Shown: positions 19,031 through 28,498, counted from the stretch's first letter. The stretch: DNA of 64,000 nucleotides from Wolbachia endosymbiont (group A) of Pogonocherus hispidulus (GCF_964028195.1 NZ_OZ034750.1:868001-932000); one strand, 5' to 3'. A program made the numbers and translations. Notes: generated by a model not told the origin, from the letters alone.

Positions 19031-19974
19031 CGCTTGCCTCCCGTGCTCCTTTGTAGTGCGTCATGTAAGGCTTTTAATTCACTACTTCTACCAGTAAAAG
19101 ATGCCACTGGCTCTATTATGCCAAACCAAACCGCTCCTAAAATTTCCTCTCTTATTTTTTCAATTAGGGCTTTCGCCTGTTCGTATGATAGAAACTCCTC
19201 CCCCTCTTTTTCCAACAAAATCAGTACCTCTTGCTGGTAACGACTGCAGAAGTGACTTGCATCAGTATTGCTGAATTCCTTGCCCAACTCACTCTTAATA
19301 ATTTCACTAAGTTCAGTTCCGCTTGGCAAATTGACTGCAAATACTAATTTATTTAAAAAGTCTTCTATTTCTTTATCGCTGACTTCTCTACCTACCTCAC
19401 GCTTTACAAAATCCTTATTCTCCTGCAAGTATGAGATAATGCTACTATCAAATTTATATCTTGCACCATTGCCTATATCCAGAAACTCATCTTGTGTATC
19501 TACCCTTATAACTGAAATTTCCTTTTCTTTATTCTTTCCACGCGACATCATTCTCAGCTTTCTTAATGGATGCAATGTCGAACCCTCGGAATCAAAATCA
19601 GCATTTGTGACAATGACAAAATCCTCTATTTCACCCTCAAACTCTCCATTATCTTTGATCTTTAAATAAGCAATGAGATATTTTATTAAGCCAAACGCAC
19701 CATCCTTTCTCCGCGTTAATAATTTACCTATGCTGATTTTTTTGTGCCTACCTTTCTTATGCTTGATTTGTATGAATCTATGTACTATCTTTCCGTCTTG
19801 TTCATAACAAAGAACGATATCATCAAAATCTTTAGCTGACCCCTTCTCTATAAATAGGTGAAAAGAATATTTCCTATCTACTGCACGTTTAGGAAACAGC
19901 ATTAGCCATCCCACTTGGTACATAATACCAGGAAAGGTGCATTTAAACACTGAGCAGGACGATCTTTCAAGCAT
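19027..19974 (-). CDS. PD-(D/E)XK nuclease-like N-terminal part of the split STAND gene
   Basis: This frame encodes about 315 residues and ends with a TGA that overlaps the next frame as GTGA. The ATG at 19974 follows a GAGG sequence by 6 bases; a GTG at 19986 is an alternative. Near residues 50-75 the phrase DFDDIVLCYEQ followed by FIQIKHKK has the D...(E/Q)xK layout of PD-(D/E)XK-type nucleases. The C-terminal phrase FTGRSSELKALHDAL is the usual lead-in to a STAND P-loop (F-x-GR-x-x-E-L). So this and the following frame were probably one protein of about 1130 residues, divided by a single-base frameshift; coupled translation of two subunits is the other reading. Nuclease activity is inferred from the motif only. 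Confidence 0.7.
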   Translation of the reverse strand: MLERSSCSVFKCTFPGIMYQVGWLMLFPKRAVDRKYSFHLFIEKGSAKDFDDIVLCYEQDGKIVHRFIQIKHKKGRHKKISIGKLLTRRKDGAFGLIKYLIAYLKIKDNGEFEGEIEDFVIVTNADFDSEGSTLHPLRKLRMMSRGKNKEKEISVIRVDTQDEFLDIGNGARYKFDSSIISYLQENKDFVKREVGREVSDKEIEDFLNKLVFAVNLPSGTELSEIIKSELGKEFSNTDASHFCSRYQQEVLILLEKEGEEFLSYEQAKALIEKIREEILGAVWFGIIEPVASFTGRSSELKALHDALQRSTGGKR

Positions 19975-20106
19975 CCTCAACCTCACATAATTTTAAAAAT
20001 AGTACCAACAAATGGTAAAAAAGTTATATGTCATGATATACAGATATCGTAACAAAGACCTTGGAATATCTACGAGATGTGCTGTTATGTAAATAAAAAA
20101 ATGTGA

Positions 20107-21531
20107 CTAATTACTTAATTTTTCACTCAAAATTGAATTCACGACATCGGGGCTGGCTTTTCCCTTAGTGGATTTCATAACTTCGCCAACAAAGAATCCG
20201 TATAATCTTGTTTTACCACTTTTGTATTCTTGAACCCTATCTTGGTTGTTATTGACGATTGTGTCGATAACTTCTGCTATTTGACCTCTATCGGTTATTT
20301 GCTTTAGGTCCTGCTCTTCTATGATGAGAGATGCAGGTTTGCCAGTTTCAAACATACTATCGAACACTTGTTTGCCAAGTTTAGCAGAGATTGTTCCATC
20401 AACGATAAAATCTAAGAGCTCCGACAAGGCATTTGCTTTGATTGGGGAGCTCACAATATCAATACCTGCTTTATTTAAACGACCAAAAAGCTCTACGGTT
20501 AACCAAGTAACCGCGAGCTTTGAATCATGTTTTTTTATTAATTCCTCAAAGTAATCAGCAATTGCCTTATCGGAAGTAATGACGTTTGCATCGTATTCAT
20601 TGATACCTAATTCCTCAATGTATCGCAGCTTTTTTTGATCTGGTAACTCAGGTAAAGATGATTGAATTAAATCAATTTTCTCCTGGCTTACCTCAACAGG
20701 TAATAAATCAGGCTCAGGGAAGTATCTATAGTCGCTTGCATCCTCTTTGCTTCTCATCACTTTTGTTTTTCCCAAAGCGACATCAAACAATAAGGTATCT
20801 TGACTTATTTCTTCTCCACTTTCTAAAATTTCAATTTGTCTTTGTATTTCATAGTCTATAGCTTGCACAATATAACGTATCGAGTTCAGATTTTTTATTT
20901 CACAACGAGTGCCAAATGTATTACTGCCTTTTAGGCGGACAGAAACATTTGCATCACAACGAAGTGATCCCTTTTCCATATCACCATCACACGAACCAGT
21001 GTAACGCAAAATCTGCCTCAATTTTTTCATGCATTCTGCAGCTTCTGCAGATGAACGGAGATCTGGCTCTGAAACAATTTCCATTAAAGCAACCCCTGCA
21101 CGATTTAAATCCACATAAGTTCTGCTTTCCTCATGAACGCTCTTTCCTGCATCTTGCTCTAAATGAATTCTCGCAATTCTTATTTCCTTTTCATTGTCGT
21201 TGATAAATACTCTACCATTTTTAACTATTGGCTCAAAAAACTGGGTTATCTGGTAACCTTGCGGTAAATCAGGATAAAAATAATTTTTCCGATCAAAATA
21301 AGAACACTTATTAATTTCTGCAGAAAGTGCAAGACCGGTGCGTATTGCTTGCTCTATGCAGTAATAATTTAGTATTGGCAGCGTACCTGGCATTGCCGCA
21401 TCAACTAGAGAAACTTGAGTGTTATGCTCAGCACCAAACTCCGTTGATGAGCTAGAAAATAGCTTCGTATTAGAAGAAACTTGAGCGTGCACCTCAAGCC
21501 CAATTACCGCTTCCCAATCCTCTTTCGTCAT
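20107..21531 (-). CDS. gatB: Aspartyl/glutamyl-tRNA(Asn/Gln) amidotransferase subunit B
   Basis: GatB phosphorylates and amidates Glu-tRNA-Gln (and Asp-tRNA-Asn) using ammonia from GatA. The 474-residue protein starts with the family signature [18 protein letters not shown] and contains [31 protein letters not shown] and [13 protein letters not shown], then the helical YqeY-like tail with [20 protein letters not shown], which grips the tRNA. Length and motifs are normal. GatA and GatC are not in the window. Confidence 0.98.
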   Translation of the reverse strand: MTKEDWEAVIGLEVHAQVSSNTKLFSSSSTEFGAEHNTQVSLVDAAMPGTLPILNYYCIEQAIRTGLALSAEINKCSYFDRKNYFYPDLPQGYQITQFFEPIVKNGRVFINDNEKEIRIARIHLEQDAGKSVHEESRTYVDLNRAGVALMEIVSEPDLRSSAEAAECMKKLRQILRYTGSCDGDMEKGSLRCDANVSVRLKGSNTFGTRCEIKNLNSIRYIVQAIDYEIQRQIEILESGEEISQDTLLFDVALGKTKVMRSKEDASDYRYFPEPDLLPVEVSQEKIDLIQSSLPELPDQKKLRYIEELGINEYDANVITSDKAIADYFEELIKKHDSKLAVTWLTVELFGRLNKAGIDIVSSPIKANALSELLDFIVDGTISAKLGKQVFDSMFETGKPASLIIEEQDLKQITDRGQIAEVIDTIVNNNQDRVQEYKSGKTRLYGFFVGEVMKSTKGKASPDVVNSILSEKLSN

Positions 21532-21658
21532 GTATTTTATTCAAATGATAATCTTAATATTCTGCAAAATTAACACAAAAAGTCAAAACAAAACTCATGT
21601 TAGCTAAGTGGTATGCAGATTGTTCTACCCATAGAAACGGATTAAATGCAAAACTTGC

Positions 21659-21687
21659 TTGACACCCTTCGCCGGCCCCCTTATCAT
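21659..21687 (+). promoter_or_regulatory. Consensus sigma-70 promoter of repeated non-coding unit, copy 1
   Basis: TTGACA at 21659-21664 and TATCAT at 21682-21687 are separated by 17 bases. The same promoter with the same spacing precedes copy 2 at 57916. No open frame starts behind it. It points away from gatB. Confidence 0.65.
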
Positions 21688-21693
21688 GAAACT

Positions 21694-22119
21694 GAAGCTA
21701 TTTATTTATCTTCGCAATCTGTGCAGGTTAATGACAAAAAACTTAGGGTATTTGGCGTCTCATGTTTAATTTTTCGCACTACGTGCATCGCATGTCTTTA
21801 AAAATTTTTAGGTTTTTACCTATATAAGCCGAAACGCGCTTACAAAGCGTTTAAGACAGCAAAAAACGTCAAATTGACAAGGGAGAATTTGAATGCTAGC
21901 TACTACGGGGTTTCTTTGCCTTTTTTCCTGCTTAGTAAATTTCTTAAACACTTGCGGTGTAGGTTAGTTGCAAGTTAAAAGCAGCTAAATCGCTCTTAAT
22001 CAAGCGTTTTAGAATAAAAAAAACGCCGATATTTTAGTACATAGTAAATAGCCAACCACCACGGAGCTTCTTTTGCCTTTTTTTTCATTTGGTAAATTTC
22101 TTAATGTTTATAGCTAAAG
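21694..22119 (+). ncRNA. Candidate non-coding RNA / 460-bp repeat, copy 1
   Basis: Bases 21659-22119 match 57916-58374 along their whole length. The 3' half, from AATTTCTTAAACACTTGCGG near 21940 to about 22070, is practically identical. There is no shared protein-coding frame. The unit contains a conserved GTTTTTACCTATATAAGC segment followed by the hairpin-like CGCTTACAAAGCGTTTAAG, and two internal repeats of the type CTTTGCCTTTTTT...TAAATTTCTTAA. Together with the conserved promoter this suggests a transcribed RNA, or less likely a non-coding mobile unit. The exact 3' end is unknown. Confidence 0.45.
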
Positions 22120-22164
22120 ATTGCACGAATATTGCAATTACAAAAGCGATCTCTACTAGGTAGG

Positions 22165-22780
22165 CCAGTGCTCCTTTTTTTGTCATCCGAGTAGCCCTCT
22201 TCTTGTCATCCCAGTGCGTGACACTGGGATCTAGCCTTTATTATGCAGTCACTTAGTTGAAATTAAGTCTTCTGGATTCCAGTGTCAGCTACTTTCATGA
22301 CATCATCATAAAGTAAAATGAGATCCCAGTGTCAGCTACTCGGATGACAGGAGAAGGAGGCTACTTTCATGACACCATTCTTTTTTCTGGATCCAAGTAG
22401 TTAAGGCACTAGGATGACACCATTCTTTTTCCTGGATCCCAGTGTCAGCTACTTTCATAACATCATCATAAAGTAAAATGAGATCCCAGTGTCACGCACT
22501 GGGATGACATTATAGGGGCACTGCTATTATAGAGTGAACCAGTGTCAGCTACTTTCATGACACCATTCTTTTTCCTGGATCCAAGTAGTCTGGGCACTGG
22601 GATGACAAAAAAAGGAGGCACTGGGATCTAGAAAACTTAACTTTAAATAAGTGGCTGCATAATAAAGACTAGATTCCAGTGTCAAGCACTGGAATGACAT
22701 CATAGGGGCACTGGGATGACAGGAGAAGGTACTGCCGTCATAAAGGAACCAGTGTCAGCTACTCGGATGATACCTTTTTT
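22165..22780. repeat. Large cluster of palindromic repeats upstream of ruvX
   Basis: About 600 bases are made almost entirely of GATCCCAGTG / CACTGGGAT modules in both orientations with the linkers TCAGCTACTTTCATGACA and ATAAAGTAAAATGAGATCCC, each seen several times. No gene lies here. The remaining 150 bases up to ruvX are AT-rich and may hold its promoter. Confidence 0.88.
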
Positions 22781-22934
22781 CTACTTAGTTTGGGTTATGC
22801 AAGAAGTTTATTGCATTCCTGAGCAATTTGATTCATTATTCTTTTTGTAAAAAATTTTCTTAACTTTCTCTCTACTTTTTCTGGGTAATGTCACAATTTA
22901 CTTGCTTATTCTTGCTTTAAAGGAAGTCTAATAG

Positions 22935-23402
22935 ATGCTACATAGAAATCCAGATGAGTTTCTAAAGTCTATTCCAAAAGATAAGCGCATAATGTGCCTT
23001 GACATGGGAGAAAAGCAACTAGGCATAGCATTTAGCGATAAAACACAGCTTATAGCCACAGCTCATAGTGTATATTATAGGAAAAATATGAACAAAGATT
23101 TAGGTTATCTGCATAGAATATTCAAAGAAAATGAAGCTGGATCAATGGTAATAGGACTACCATTCAAAATGGACGAGCAAGAAACTAAATGGTGTAAAAC
23201 CATAATCCAATTCGCAAATAAAATAATAAAAAAATATAAAGTAAATATATACTTACAAGACGAAAGCTTCTCAACATCTATCGCAACTCATGCACTAAAA
23301 ATTACTGGAATATCAATCACAAAATCGAAAAAAATAGATGATAAAATCTCCGCATGTATTATTTTGCAACGAACGTTAGACAAGATAAATACAATCAAAT
23401 AG
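22935..23402 (+). CDS. ruvX: Putative pre-16S rRNA nuclease / Holliday junction resolvase-like YqgF
   Basis: The 155-residue product has an RNase H-like fold signature of the YqgF/RuvX family: CLDMGEKQLGIAFSD near residue 23 with the first acidic residue, VIGLPFKMDEQE near 75, LQDESFST near 110 with the conserved D-E, and DDKISACIILQ near 140 with the last acidic residue. Family members process the 16S rRNA 5' end. ATG at 22935 is preceded by AGGAAG (22920-22925). It stands alone after a repeat cluster. Confidence 0.9.
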   Translation: MLHRNPDEFLKSIPKDKRIMCLDMGEKQLGIAFSDKTQLIATAHSVYYRKNMNKDLGYLHRIFKENEAGSMVIGLPFKMDEQETKWCKTIIQFANKIIKKYKVNIYLQDESFSTSIATHALKITGISITKSKKIDDKISACIILQRTLDKINTIK

Positions 23403-23450
23403 TTTTTCCAGATCTGGAAATCTTCAAACTGAATCTCATATAAAAGTTAC

Positions 23451-23705
23451 GTATCTGTTCAGCAGAGTGGCAAAATAAGGTAGACGAGAAAAAACAACTA
23501 TAGGAACAAATGGGTGTCATGCCAGTGCGTGACACTGGCATCCAGTCCTTTCGCACAGTTCCATCAAAAACGTTGTAAAGGCTTTCGTGTTTACCAACTT
23601 AGTGCCCTATCTGGATCCCAGTGTCAAGCACTGGGATGACAAGAAAGGAAGCACTGGAATTTTTGTTTCAGTATTTGTACATTAGCCATGCATCTGAACA
23701 GATAC
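23451..23705. mobile_element. 255-bp element with IS66-type ends and 8-bp target duplication
   Basis: The left end GTATCTGTTCAGCAGAGTGG is one base different from the left end of the IS66 element at 15192. The right end CTGAACAGATAC is its 12-base inverse. An 8-bp direct repeat AAAGTTAC flanks it at 23443-23450 and 23706-23713, the size made by IS66 transposases. There is no transposase gene inside; instead it carries palindromic repeat modules (GTGCGTGACACTGGCATCC; ATCCCAGTGTCAAGCAC). It inserted at the ruvC stop codon, which lies within the duplicated 8 bases. Confidence 0.8.
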
Positions 23706-23709
23706 AAAG

Positions 23710-24198
23710 TTACTCAACAAAACAAGAACCTTTCGTATAAGCATGACAAATTGCTACAGCAAGAGCGTCAGCAGCATGGTGGCATTTTATACTCAAATTT
23801 TTAACTATTTGCTTCACCATAAATATAATCTGATCCTTATCAGCATGGCCATTTCCGGTAATGCTTTTTTTTACATAGTTTGCATCATATTCATTCATAG
23901 TTAGCTTTGTTATTTTTAACGCTAAAATTACAACCCCTCTTGCATATCCTAAAGTTAGTGAAGATTTAGGATTTTTATTAACAAAAATTTTTTCTACTGC
24001 AGCTTCATTCGGAGAATATTGAAATATTACTTTCTTTAATTGTTCAAAAATTATATGTAAGCGTTCACCTGTACCCAATTTACCATCAGTTGATATGGTA
24101 CCGCCGCCCAAAAATTCAATATTATTTTTCTCGTTCAGGCTGATAATGGCCCAACCAGTCTTGCTTATCCCTGGATCTAGACCTATTATTTTAACCAC
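23710..24198 (-). CDS. ruvC: Crossover junction endodeoxyribonuclease RuvC
   Basis: RuvC cuts Holliday junctions with RuvAB during recombinational repair. The 162-residue protein has the four acidic active-site positions: D7 in GLDPGISKTGW, the glutamate in AAVEKIFVNKN, and the C-terminal pair in HHAADALAVAICHA. GNGHADKDQI is the usual DNA-contact loop. It follows coxC directly (coxC stop abuts the ruvC start), so the two are one transcript. The stop codon lies within the 8-bp duplication of the IS66-like element. Confidence 0.97.
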   Translation of the reverse strand: MVKIIGLDPGISKTGWAIISLNEKNNIEFLGGGTISTDGKLGTGERLHIIFEQLKKVIFQYSPNEAAVEKIFVNKNPKSSLTLGYARGVVILALKITKLTMNEYDANYVKKSITGNGHADKDQIIFMVKQIVKNLSIKCHHAADALAVAICHAYTKGSCFVE

Positions 24199-25026
24199 TT
24201 AATAAACGCTTAACCAATAAATAAATAAAAATAAAAATATCCAGACTACATCTACAAAGTGCCAATACCAGGAGGCAAACTCAAAGCACAAATGGTCCTG
24301 AAGTGTAAATTGGCCTTTCCGCGCTCTAAATAAACACACTGATAAAAATATTATTCCTATTATAACGTGTGCGCAGTGAAAACCGGTAATCATATAAAAA
24401 TTGGATGTATAAATAAGCTTTTCTCCTGTTTCTTGTAGAGAAAAACTTGCTTCATGATACTCTATTGCTTGCACTATTATAAAAAAAACCCCAAGCAATA
24501 TAGTTATGGACAGCATTTTAATCATGCTCTTTTTATCATTTTCAAGTAAAGAGTGATTTGCCCAAGTAATTGTTGTACCAGAAAGCAATAATATTAATGT
24601 ATTCATGAATGGTAGTGACCACGGATCAGGTGGCAAAATTCCCTCAGGGGGCCATTCAACTTTTTTTGCAGGAGAAAACGCCTCAAATAAAAAAACTGGA
24701 TCAAGCCAGGCTTTAAAGAATGAACAAAAGAACACTATAAAAAATACGACCTCCGAGAGAATAAATAAGTACATTGCAAATTTGAGTCCATGTTTTACAA
24801 TGGTAGTATGACATTTATCATAAATGGCCTCCCTTATTACATCTCTCCACCAGTAGAACAGCACCCCTGATACCGCGAAGATGCCTAAAACTAAACCAAA
24901 CATTCCGAAAATTTGTTTATGAAGCGCGCCAACTAATCCAAGTGCAAGAATAAGAATTGCTGCTGATATAGCAATTGGCCAAGGGCTTGGATCCACTAAA
25001 TGAAAATCATGTTCTTTACTTTTCAT
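24199..25026 (-). CDS. coxC: Cytochrome c oxidase subunit III
   Basis: The 275-residue protein has seven membrane segments and the family phrases HDFHLVDPSPWPI at the N-terminus, WPPEGILPPDPWSLPFMNT near residue 125, YMITGFHCAHVIIG near 210 and a terminal ASWYWHFVDVVWIFLF. It is part of the aa3-type terminal oxidase in the inner membrane. Subunits I and II are not in the window. It is co-linear with ruvC downstream. Confidence 0.97.
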   Translation of the reverse strand: MKSKEHDFHLVDPSPWPIAISAAILILALGLVGALHKQIFGMFGLVLGIFAVSGVLFYWWRDVIREAIYDKCHTTIVKHGLKFAMYLFILSEVVFFIVFFCSFFKAWLDPVFLFEAFSPAKKVEWPPEGILPPDPWSLPFMNTLILLLSGTTITWANHSLLENDKKSMIKMLSITILLGVFFIIVQAIEYHEASFSLQETGEKLIYTSNFYMITGFHCAHVIIGIIFLSVCLFRARKGQFTLQDHLCFEFASWYWHFVDVVWIFLFLFIYWLSVY

Positions 25027-25073
25027 AGCATTTTAAAAAATACTTATTAAGGATACAAATTAGCTTAAAATTG

Positions 25074-25733
25074 TCAATATTTCTTAAAATCTTGATTGAA
25101 TCTTGAAAAATTATATGCACCGTTCAAAAAATCTAACACAAATTGTGCAGTTATTCTAAACAACTCAAGCATTCTGCTCTTTTCATTTTCTCTTGCTCTG
25201 CTGCAATATTCATCAACAATATTTTCCAAAACAATGCATCCAGACTTTACTGAATCACTGTAACAAAAATCAAACCAATCCCTATATCTATTATTTTTCT
25301 TGAATCTATTTTTTATGCTATCAACGACAGTCTTGTGTATAAACATGCAAGAATACAAAACCGTCATAGCCTCATAGGTATTACTATACGAGATGGATAA
25401 AAGAAAATTAGCGAAATTAAAACACTCAAGAGATTTCTTTCCACGACTTATACCGTACATAGTAAAGTAGTAGTCATATAGCACTCTATTAACAGTCACT
25501 ACTTTTTGGGCTACTTCAGCAAGCGAGATAATACTACTATAATCTTCCATTCTGGATGCAGTAATTAAGGTGATACGAATATAATCACCTAAGAGCAACG
25601 CATCTTGTTGAGCATAGAATTTGAAGTTCTCTATATTTAGAGTGTTATTCGCTAACTCAACATTAAAAGGATGCTCAATTATATCCTTTAAAAGATTTGA
25701 CCCGTAACAGCTCCTAATTATGCCACTGAACAC
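25074..25733 (-). CDS. TenA-like (TENA/THI-4 family) protein, copy 2
   Basis: The 219-residue helical protein follows the TenA pattern: IIEHPFNVELANNTL then FKFYAQQDALLLGDYIRI near residues 20-55, a central helix bundle, and a late YRDWFDFCYSDSVKS near 150. TenA enzymes hydrolyse aminopyrimidine compounds for thiamine salvage. The start is GTG at 25733. It is about 25% similar by eye to its neighbour at 25778 and lies 44 bases after it in the same direction, so they look like an old tandem duplication. Whether the active-site cysteine is retained cannot be decided by eye. Confidence 0.8.
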   Translation of the reverse strand: MFSGIIRSCYGSNLLKDIIEHPFNVELANNTLNIENFKFYAQQDALLLGDYIRITLITASRMEDYSSIISLAEVAQKVVTVNRVLYDYYFTMYGISRGKKSLECFNFANFLLSISYSNTYEAMTVLYSCMFIHKTVVDSIKNRFKKNNRYRDWFDFCYSDSVKSGCIVLENIVDEYCSRARENEKSRMLELFRITAQFVLDFLNGAYNFSRFNQDFKKY

Positions 25734-25777
25734 TGTAGTTACCGATAAAAGATCAAGTTAACGTAAATAATCCGCTG

Positions 25778-26461
25778 CTAATATTCTTTGCTAGATATAT
25801 TAGAGTAATATGCCTCATCCCAAAACATTATTTCTAATTCCAGCCCTTTCTTAAAAAACTCATACATCCTCTTTTTTTCACAGTCACTAGCTTTTTTATA
25901 TAGCTTATTTGTAATATCAGTAACCTCATCAATTACAGCATTTACTGTTTCGCTACTATAAATGTTGATCCACTCTTTGTATTTGTTATTTTTAACCCCT
26001 TTAGTTGTTATCTCATTTACCATATAGCGTACAACGATTTGGTATATGTTAAAGCAAGAATAAGATGCTACTAAAGCTTCATTAACAGAATTGTGATATG
26101 CGACACTTATGAAAAAGTCAGTAAAGGTAGAACAAGCTCTTGACTTTTTGTGATCATCAGATAGATCACAATCTTCAAAATATTTTTTATACTGTTCTCG
26201 AACATAAAATGCTCCTTGTGCCAAATTGATTAAACTACTCATCATTTCAATATCATCAACTCTAGCTGCAATAATTAAAAAAGCACGAGCGCAATCTATA
26301 CAACATAGAAAATCCTGCTTAAGGTAAAATTTAAATCTTTTATAATCTAACGTACCATTTACTAATGCAACATAAAAAGGATGTTCTTTCGTCTTATCAA
26401 TAAGATCGGAAAACTCTTTTACAATTACATTGTCAAGTTTTTCTTCTATTCCGTTATACAT
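25778..26461 (-). CDS. TenA-like (TENA/THI-4 family) protein, copy 1
   Basis: I place the start at the ATG at 26461, which has a GAGG ribosome binding site 8 bases upstream, giving 227 residues. The frame remains open to a TTG at 26533, which would add a hydrophobic signal-like leader (ILVIIIIFSF), but there is no ribosome binding site for it. TenA features are TKEHPFYVALVNGTL, YKRFKFYLKQDFLCCIDCARAF and NKYKEWINIYSSETVN. No other thiamine gene is in this window. It probably forms an operon with the next TenA-like gene. Confidence 0.8.
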   Translation of the reverse strand: MYNGIEEKLDNVIVKEFSDLIDKTKEHPFYVALVNGTLDYKRFKFYLKQDFLCCIDCARAFLIIAARVDDIEMMSSLINLAQGAFYVREQYKKYFEDCDLSDDHKKSRACSTFTDFFISVAYHNSVNEALVASYSCFNIYQIVVRYMVNEITTKGVKNNKYKEWINIYSSETVNAVIDEVTDITNKLYKKASDCEKKRMYEFFKKGLELEIMFWDEAYYSNISSKEY

Positions 26462-26586
26462 TTTATGAGCCTCACAATAAAAACTGAATATAATAATTAT
26501 CACTAATATAGTATAATTATTATGAAAAAGCAATTATACTTCAACAATAAGCTAGTATATAAATATGAGGCTGTAAATCAAAAATT

Positions 26587-27759
26587 TTAGCAATCTAAAG
26601 AAATTTTACTATTACCTTCTATATTGAATTCTCTACAAAGATCAGCAGACAAGTTCATGCTTTCCCAAGAAAATCCACCGTCATTTTCTGACTCTTTACC
26701 AAAATGTCCATAACAGGCTGTACGTTTATATATAGGACGATCAAGCGATAAATGCTTAATTATGCCTTTTGTTGATAAATCTATATTATTCTCGATAAAC
26801 TTTTTAATTACCCTTTCCTCTACCGTATTTGTACCGAATGTATCAATATAGAATGAAGTAGGTTTTGATATACCAATTGCATAAGAAAGCTGCACAAGAC
26901 AACGTTTAGCCAAACCTGCAAAGACAATATTTTTAGCAAGGTATCTTGCCATATAAGCTGCAGATCTATCAACTTTGGTTGCATCTTTTCCGGAAAATGC
27001 CCCTCCACCGTGTGGAATATAACCTCCATAAGTATCAACCATAATTTTTCGTCCGGTTAATCCACAATCACTAACCGGTCCACCAATAACAAATCTACCA
27101 GTTGGATTGACTAAGAGATTTTCCTCAGGACATATCCACCCTTTAGGTAAAGATGAAACTATGTAAGGATAAATTATTTCTTTTACTTTTGATTGATCCA
27201 AATCCTCAGGGTGCTGTATTGAGACAATAATACTTTCAGCACGTACCGGGAGGTTATTCTCATATGCCAAAGTAATTTGCGATTTTGCATCTGGACCAAG
27301 CTTTGCTTCTCTCACCACACTCATGATATTTTTCAGAATCGAGTGTGCATAAAAAATGGGTGCCGGCATAAGGTTTTCTGTCTCTGTTGTTGCATAGCCA
27401 TACATTATGCCCTGATCTCCAGCACCTTGATCCACCCCTATTGCAATGTCATTTGATTGCTCATGCAGCAATATATTTACCTTCACCTTTCTCCAGTGGA
27501 AACCATCATGCTCGTAACCAATATCTTTTATTGTATTCCGTACAATACTTTCAATCCTGCTATTTTTGATGTTAGGTCCGAATACTTCCCCAGCTATAAT
27601 AACGTTATCTTTGGTGACTAAAGTCTCTATTGCAGCTCGCGCAAAAGGATCAGTAAAAAGGTATTCATCAAGTATTGCATCTGAAATTTGATCTGCTACT
27701 TTATCTGGATGACCAGCCGCAACTGATTCACTGGTTATTAAATTTTTATATAAACTCAT
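26587..27759 (-). CDS. metK: S-adenosylmethionine synthase
   Basis: MetK makes S-adenosylmethionine from methionine and ATP. The 390-residue protein carries SESVAAGHPDKVADQISDAILD at the N-terminus (ATP and magnesium site), the signature GAGDQGIMYGYA near residue 120, and the phosphate-binding GGGAFSGKDATKVDRSAAYMARY near 265. Length is normal. It is one of several SAM-linked genes here (ubiE and lipA use SAM). Some related rickettsiae have lost metK, but this copy looks intact. Confidence 0.98.
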   Translation of the reverse strand: MSLYKNLITSESVAAGHPDKVADQISDAILDEYLFTDPFARAAIETLVTKDNVIIAGEVFGPNIKNSRIESIVRNTIKDIGYEHDGFHWRKVKVNILLHEQSNDIAIGVDQGAGDQGIMYGYATTETENLMPAPIFYAHSILKNIMSVVREAKLGPDAKSQITLAYENNLPVRAESIIVSIQHPEDLDQSKVKEIIYPYIVSSLPKGWICPEENLLVNPTGRFVIGGPVSDCGLTGRKIMVDTYGGYIPHGGGAFSGKDATKVDRSAAYMARYLAKNIVFAGLAKRCLVQLSYAIGISKPTSFYIDTFGTNTVEERVIKKFIENNIDLSTKGIIKHLSLDRPIYKRTACYGHFGKESENDGGFSWESMNLSADLCREFNIEGNSKISLDC

Positions 27760-27823
27760 GCTTTAGGTTTCTGCTGATACAATACCAAAACCGCTATAAA
27801 AAACACAGTTAGCAATTACTAAA

Positions 27824-27900
<77 letters not shown>

Positions 27901-27909
27901 CTGATTTAT

Positions 27910-28179
27910 TCAAGCTGAAGCTTTCATATTATCTGTAGGCAAGATATCAATAAAAGTCTTTTTATTTGCTGACCTTCTAAAGCTGACCCAGCCTTCTACT
28001 TTGGCAAAAATCGTATGATCTTTACCTATACCAACATTCTTCCCAGGATGGAATTTTGTGCCTCTTTGGCGCACAATTATGTTACCAGGAATAACCTTCC
28101 CATTCTTCTTTATTCCTAACCTACGACCTGCTGAATCTCTACCATTACAGGAACTACCACCTGATTTTTTAGTTGCCAT
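27910..28179 (-). CDS. rpmA: 50S ribosomal protein L27
   Basis: The 89-residue protein begins [19 protein letters not shown], the conserved N-terminal arm that reaches the peptidyl transferase centre, and continues [26 protein letters not shown] as in all L27. Normal length. It is 10 bases downstream of rplU, the usual rplU-rpmA pair. Confidence 0.99.
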   Translation of the reverse strand: MATKKSGGSSCNGRDSAGRRLGIKKNGKVIPGNIIVRQRGTKFHPGKNVGIGKDHTIFAKVEGWVSFRRSANKKTFIDILPTDNMKASA

Positions 28180-28189
28180 ATCTTACCTC

Positions 28190-28492
28190 TTACTTTTGAA
28201 GACTAATTTCATTTATACGAAGAACAGTTATATACTGCCTATGACCAGTTTTCCTACGGTAATTTTTTCTTCTTTTCTTCTTAAAGATTATAATTTTTTT
28301 CCCCCTGCACTGCTCCAATACTTCAGCTTTAACAGTAGCATTAGATGAATAAGATAAGCCATTATTTGAAATACAAATCACCTTATTGATTTCCACCTCT
28401 TTTTTTTCTTCAGCTTCTAACTTCTCTACCTTTATTATACTACCTTCTTTTACTAAATATTGCTTTCCACCAGTCTCAATTACTGCAAACAT
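28190..28492 (-). CDS. rplU: 50S ribosomal protein L21
   Basis: The 100-residue protein opens with MFAVIETGGKQYLVKEGSIIKVEKLEAE, the hallmark of L21, and has the later KKKRRKNYRRKTGHRQYITVLRI that binds 23S rRNA. It forms an operon with rpmA. Confidence 0.98.
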   Translation of the reverse strand: MFAVIETGGKQYLVKEGSIIKVEKLEAEEKKEVEINKVICISNNGLSYSSNATVKAEVLEQCRGKKIIIFKKKRRKNYRRKTGHRQYITVLRINEISLQK

Positions 28493-28498
28493 GATAAA

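Noticed and set aside
19027..19986. A complete two-gene toxin-antitoxin pair with the following frame
   Set aside because: Domain order and the lead-in to the P-loop show one multidomain protein that has been divided, rather than a toxin with an antitoxin.
22165..22780. Regularly spaced repeats suggesting a CRISPR array
   Set aside because: The units are hairpin modules of several kinds in both orientations with repeated linkers; there are no unique spacers of constant length and no cas genes.
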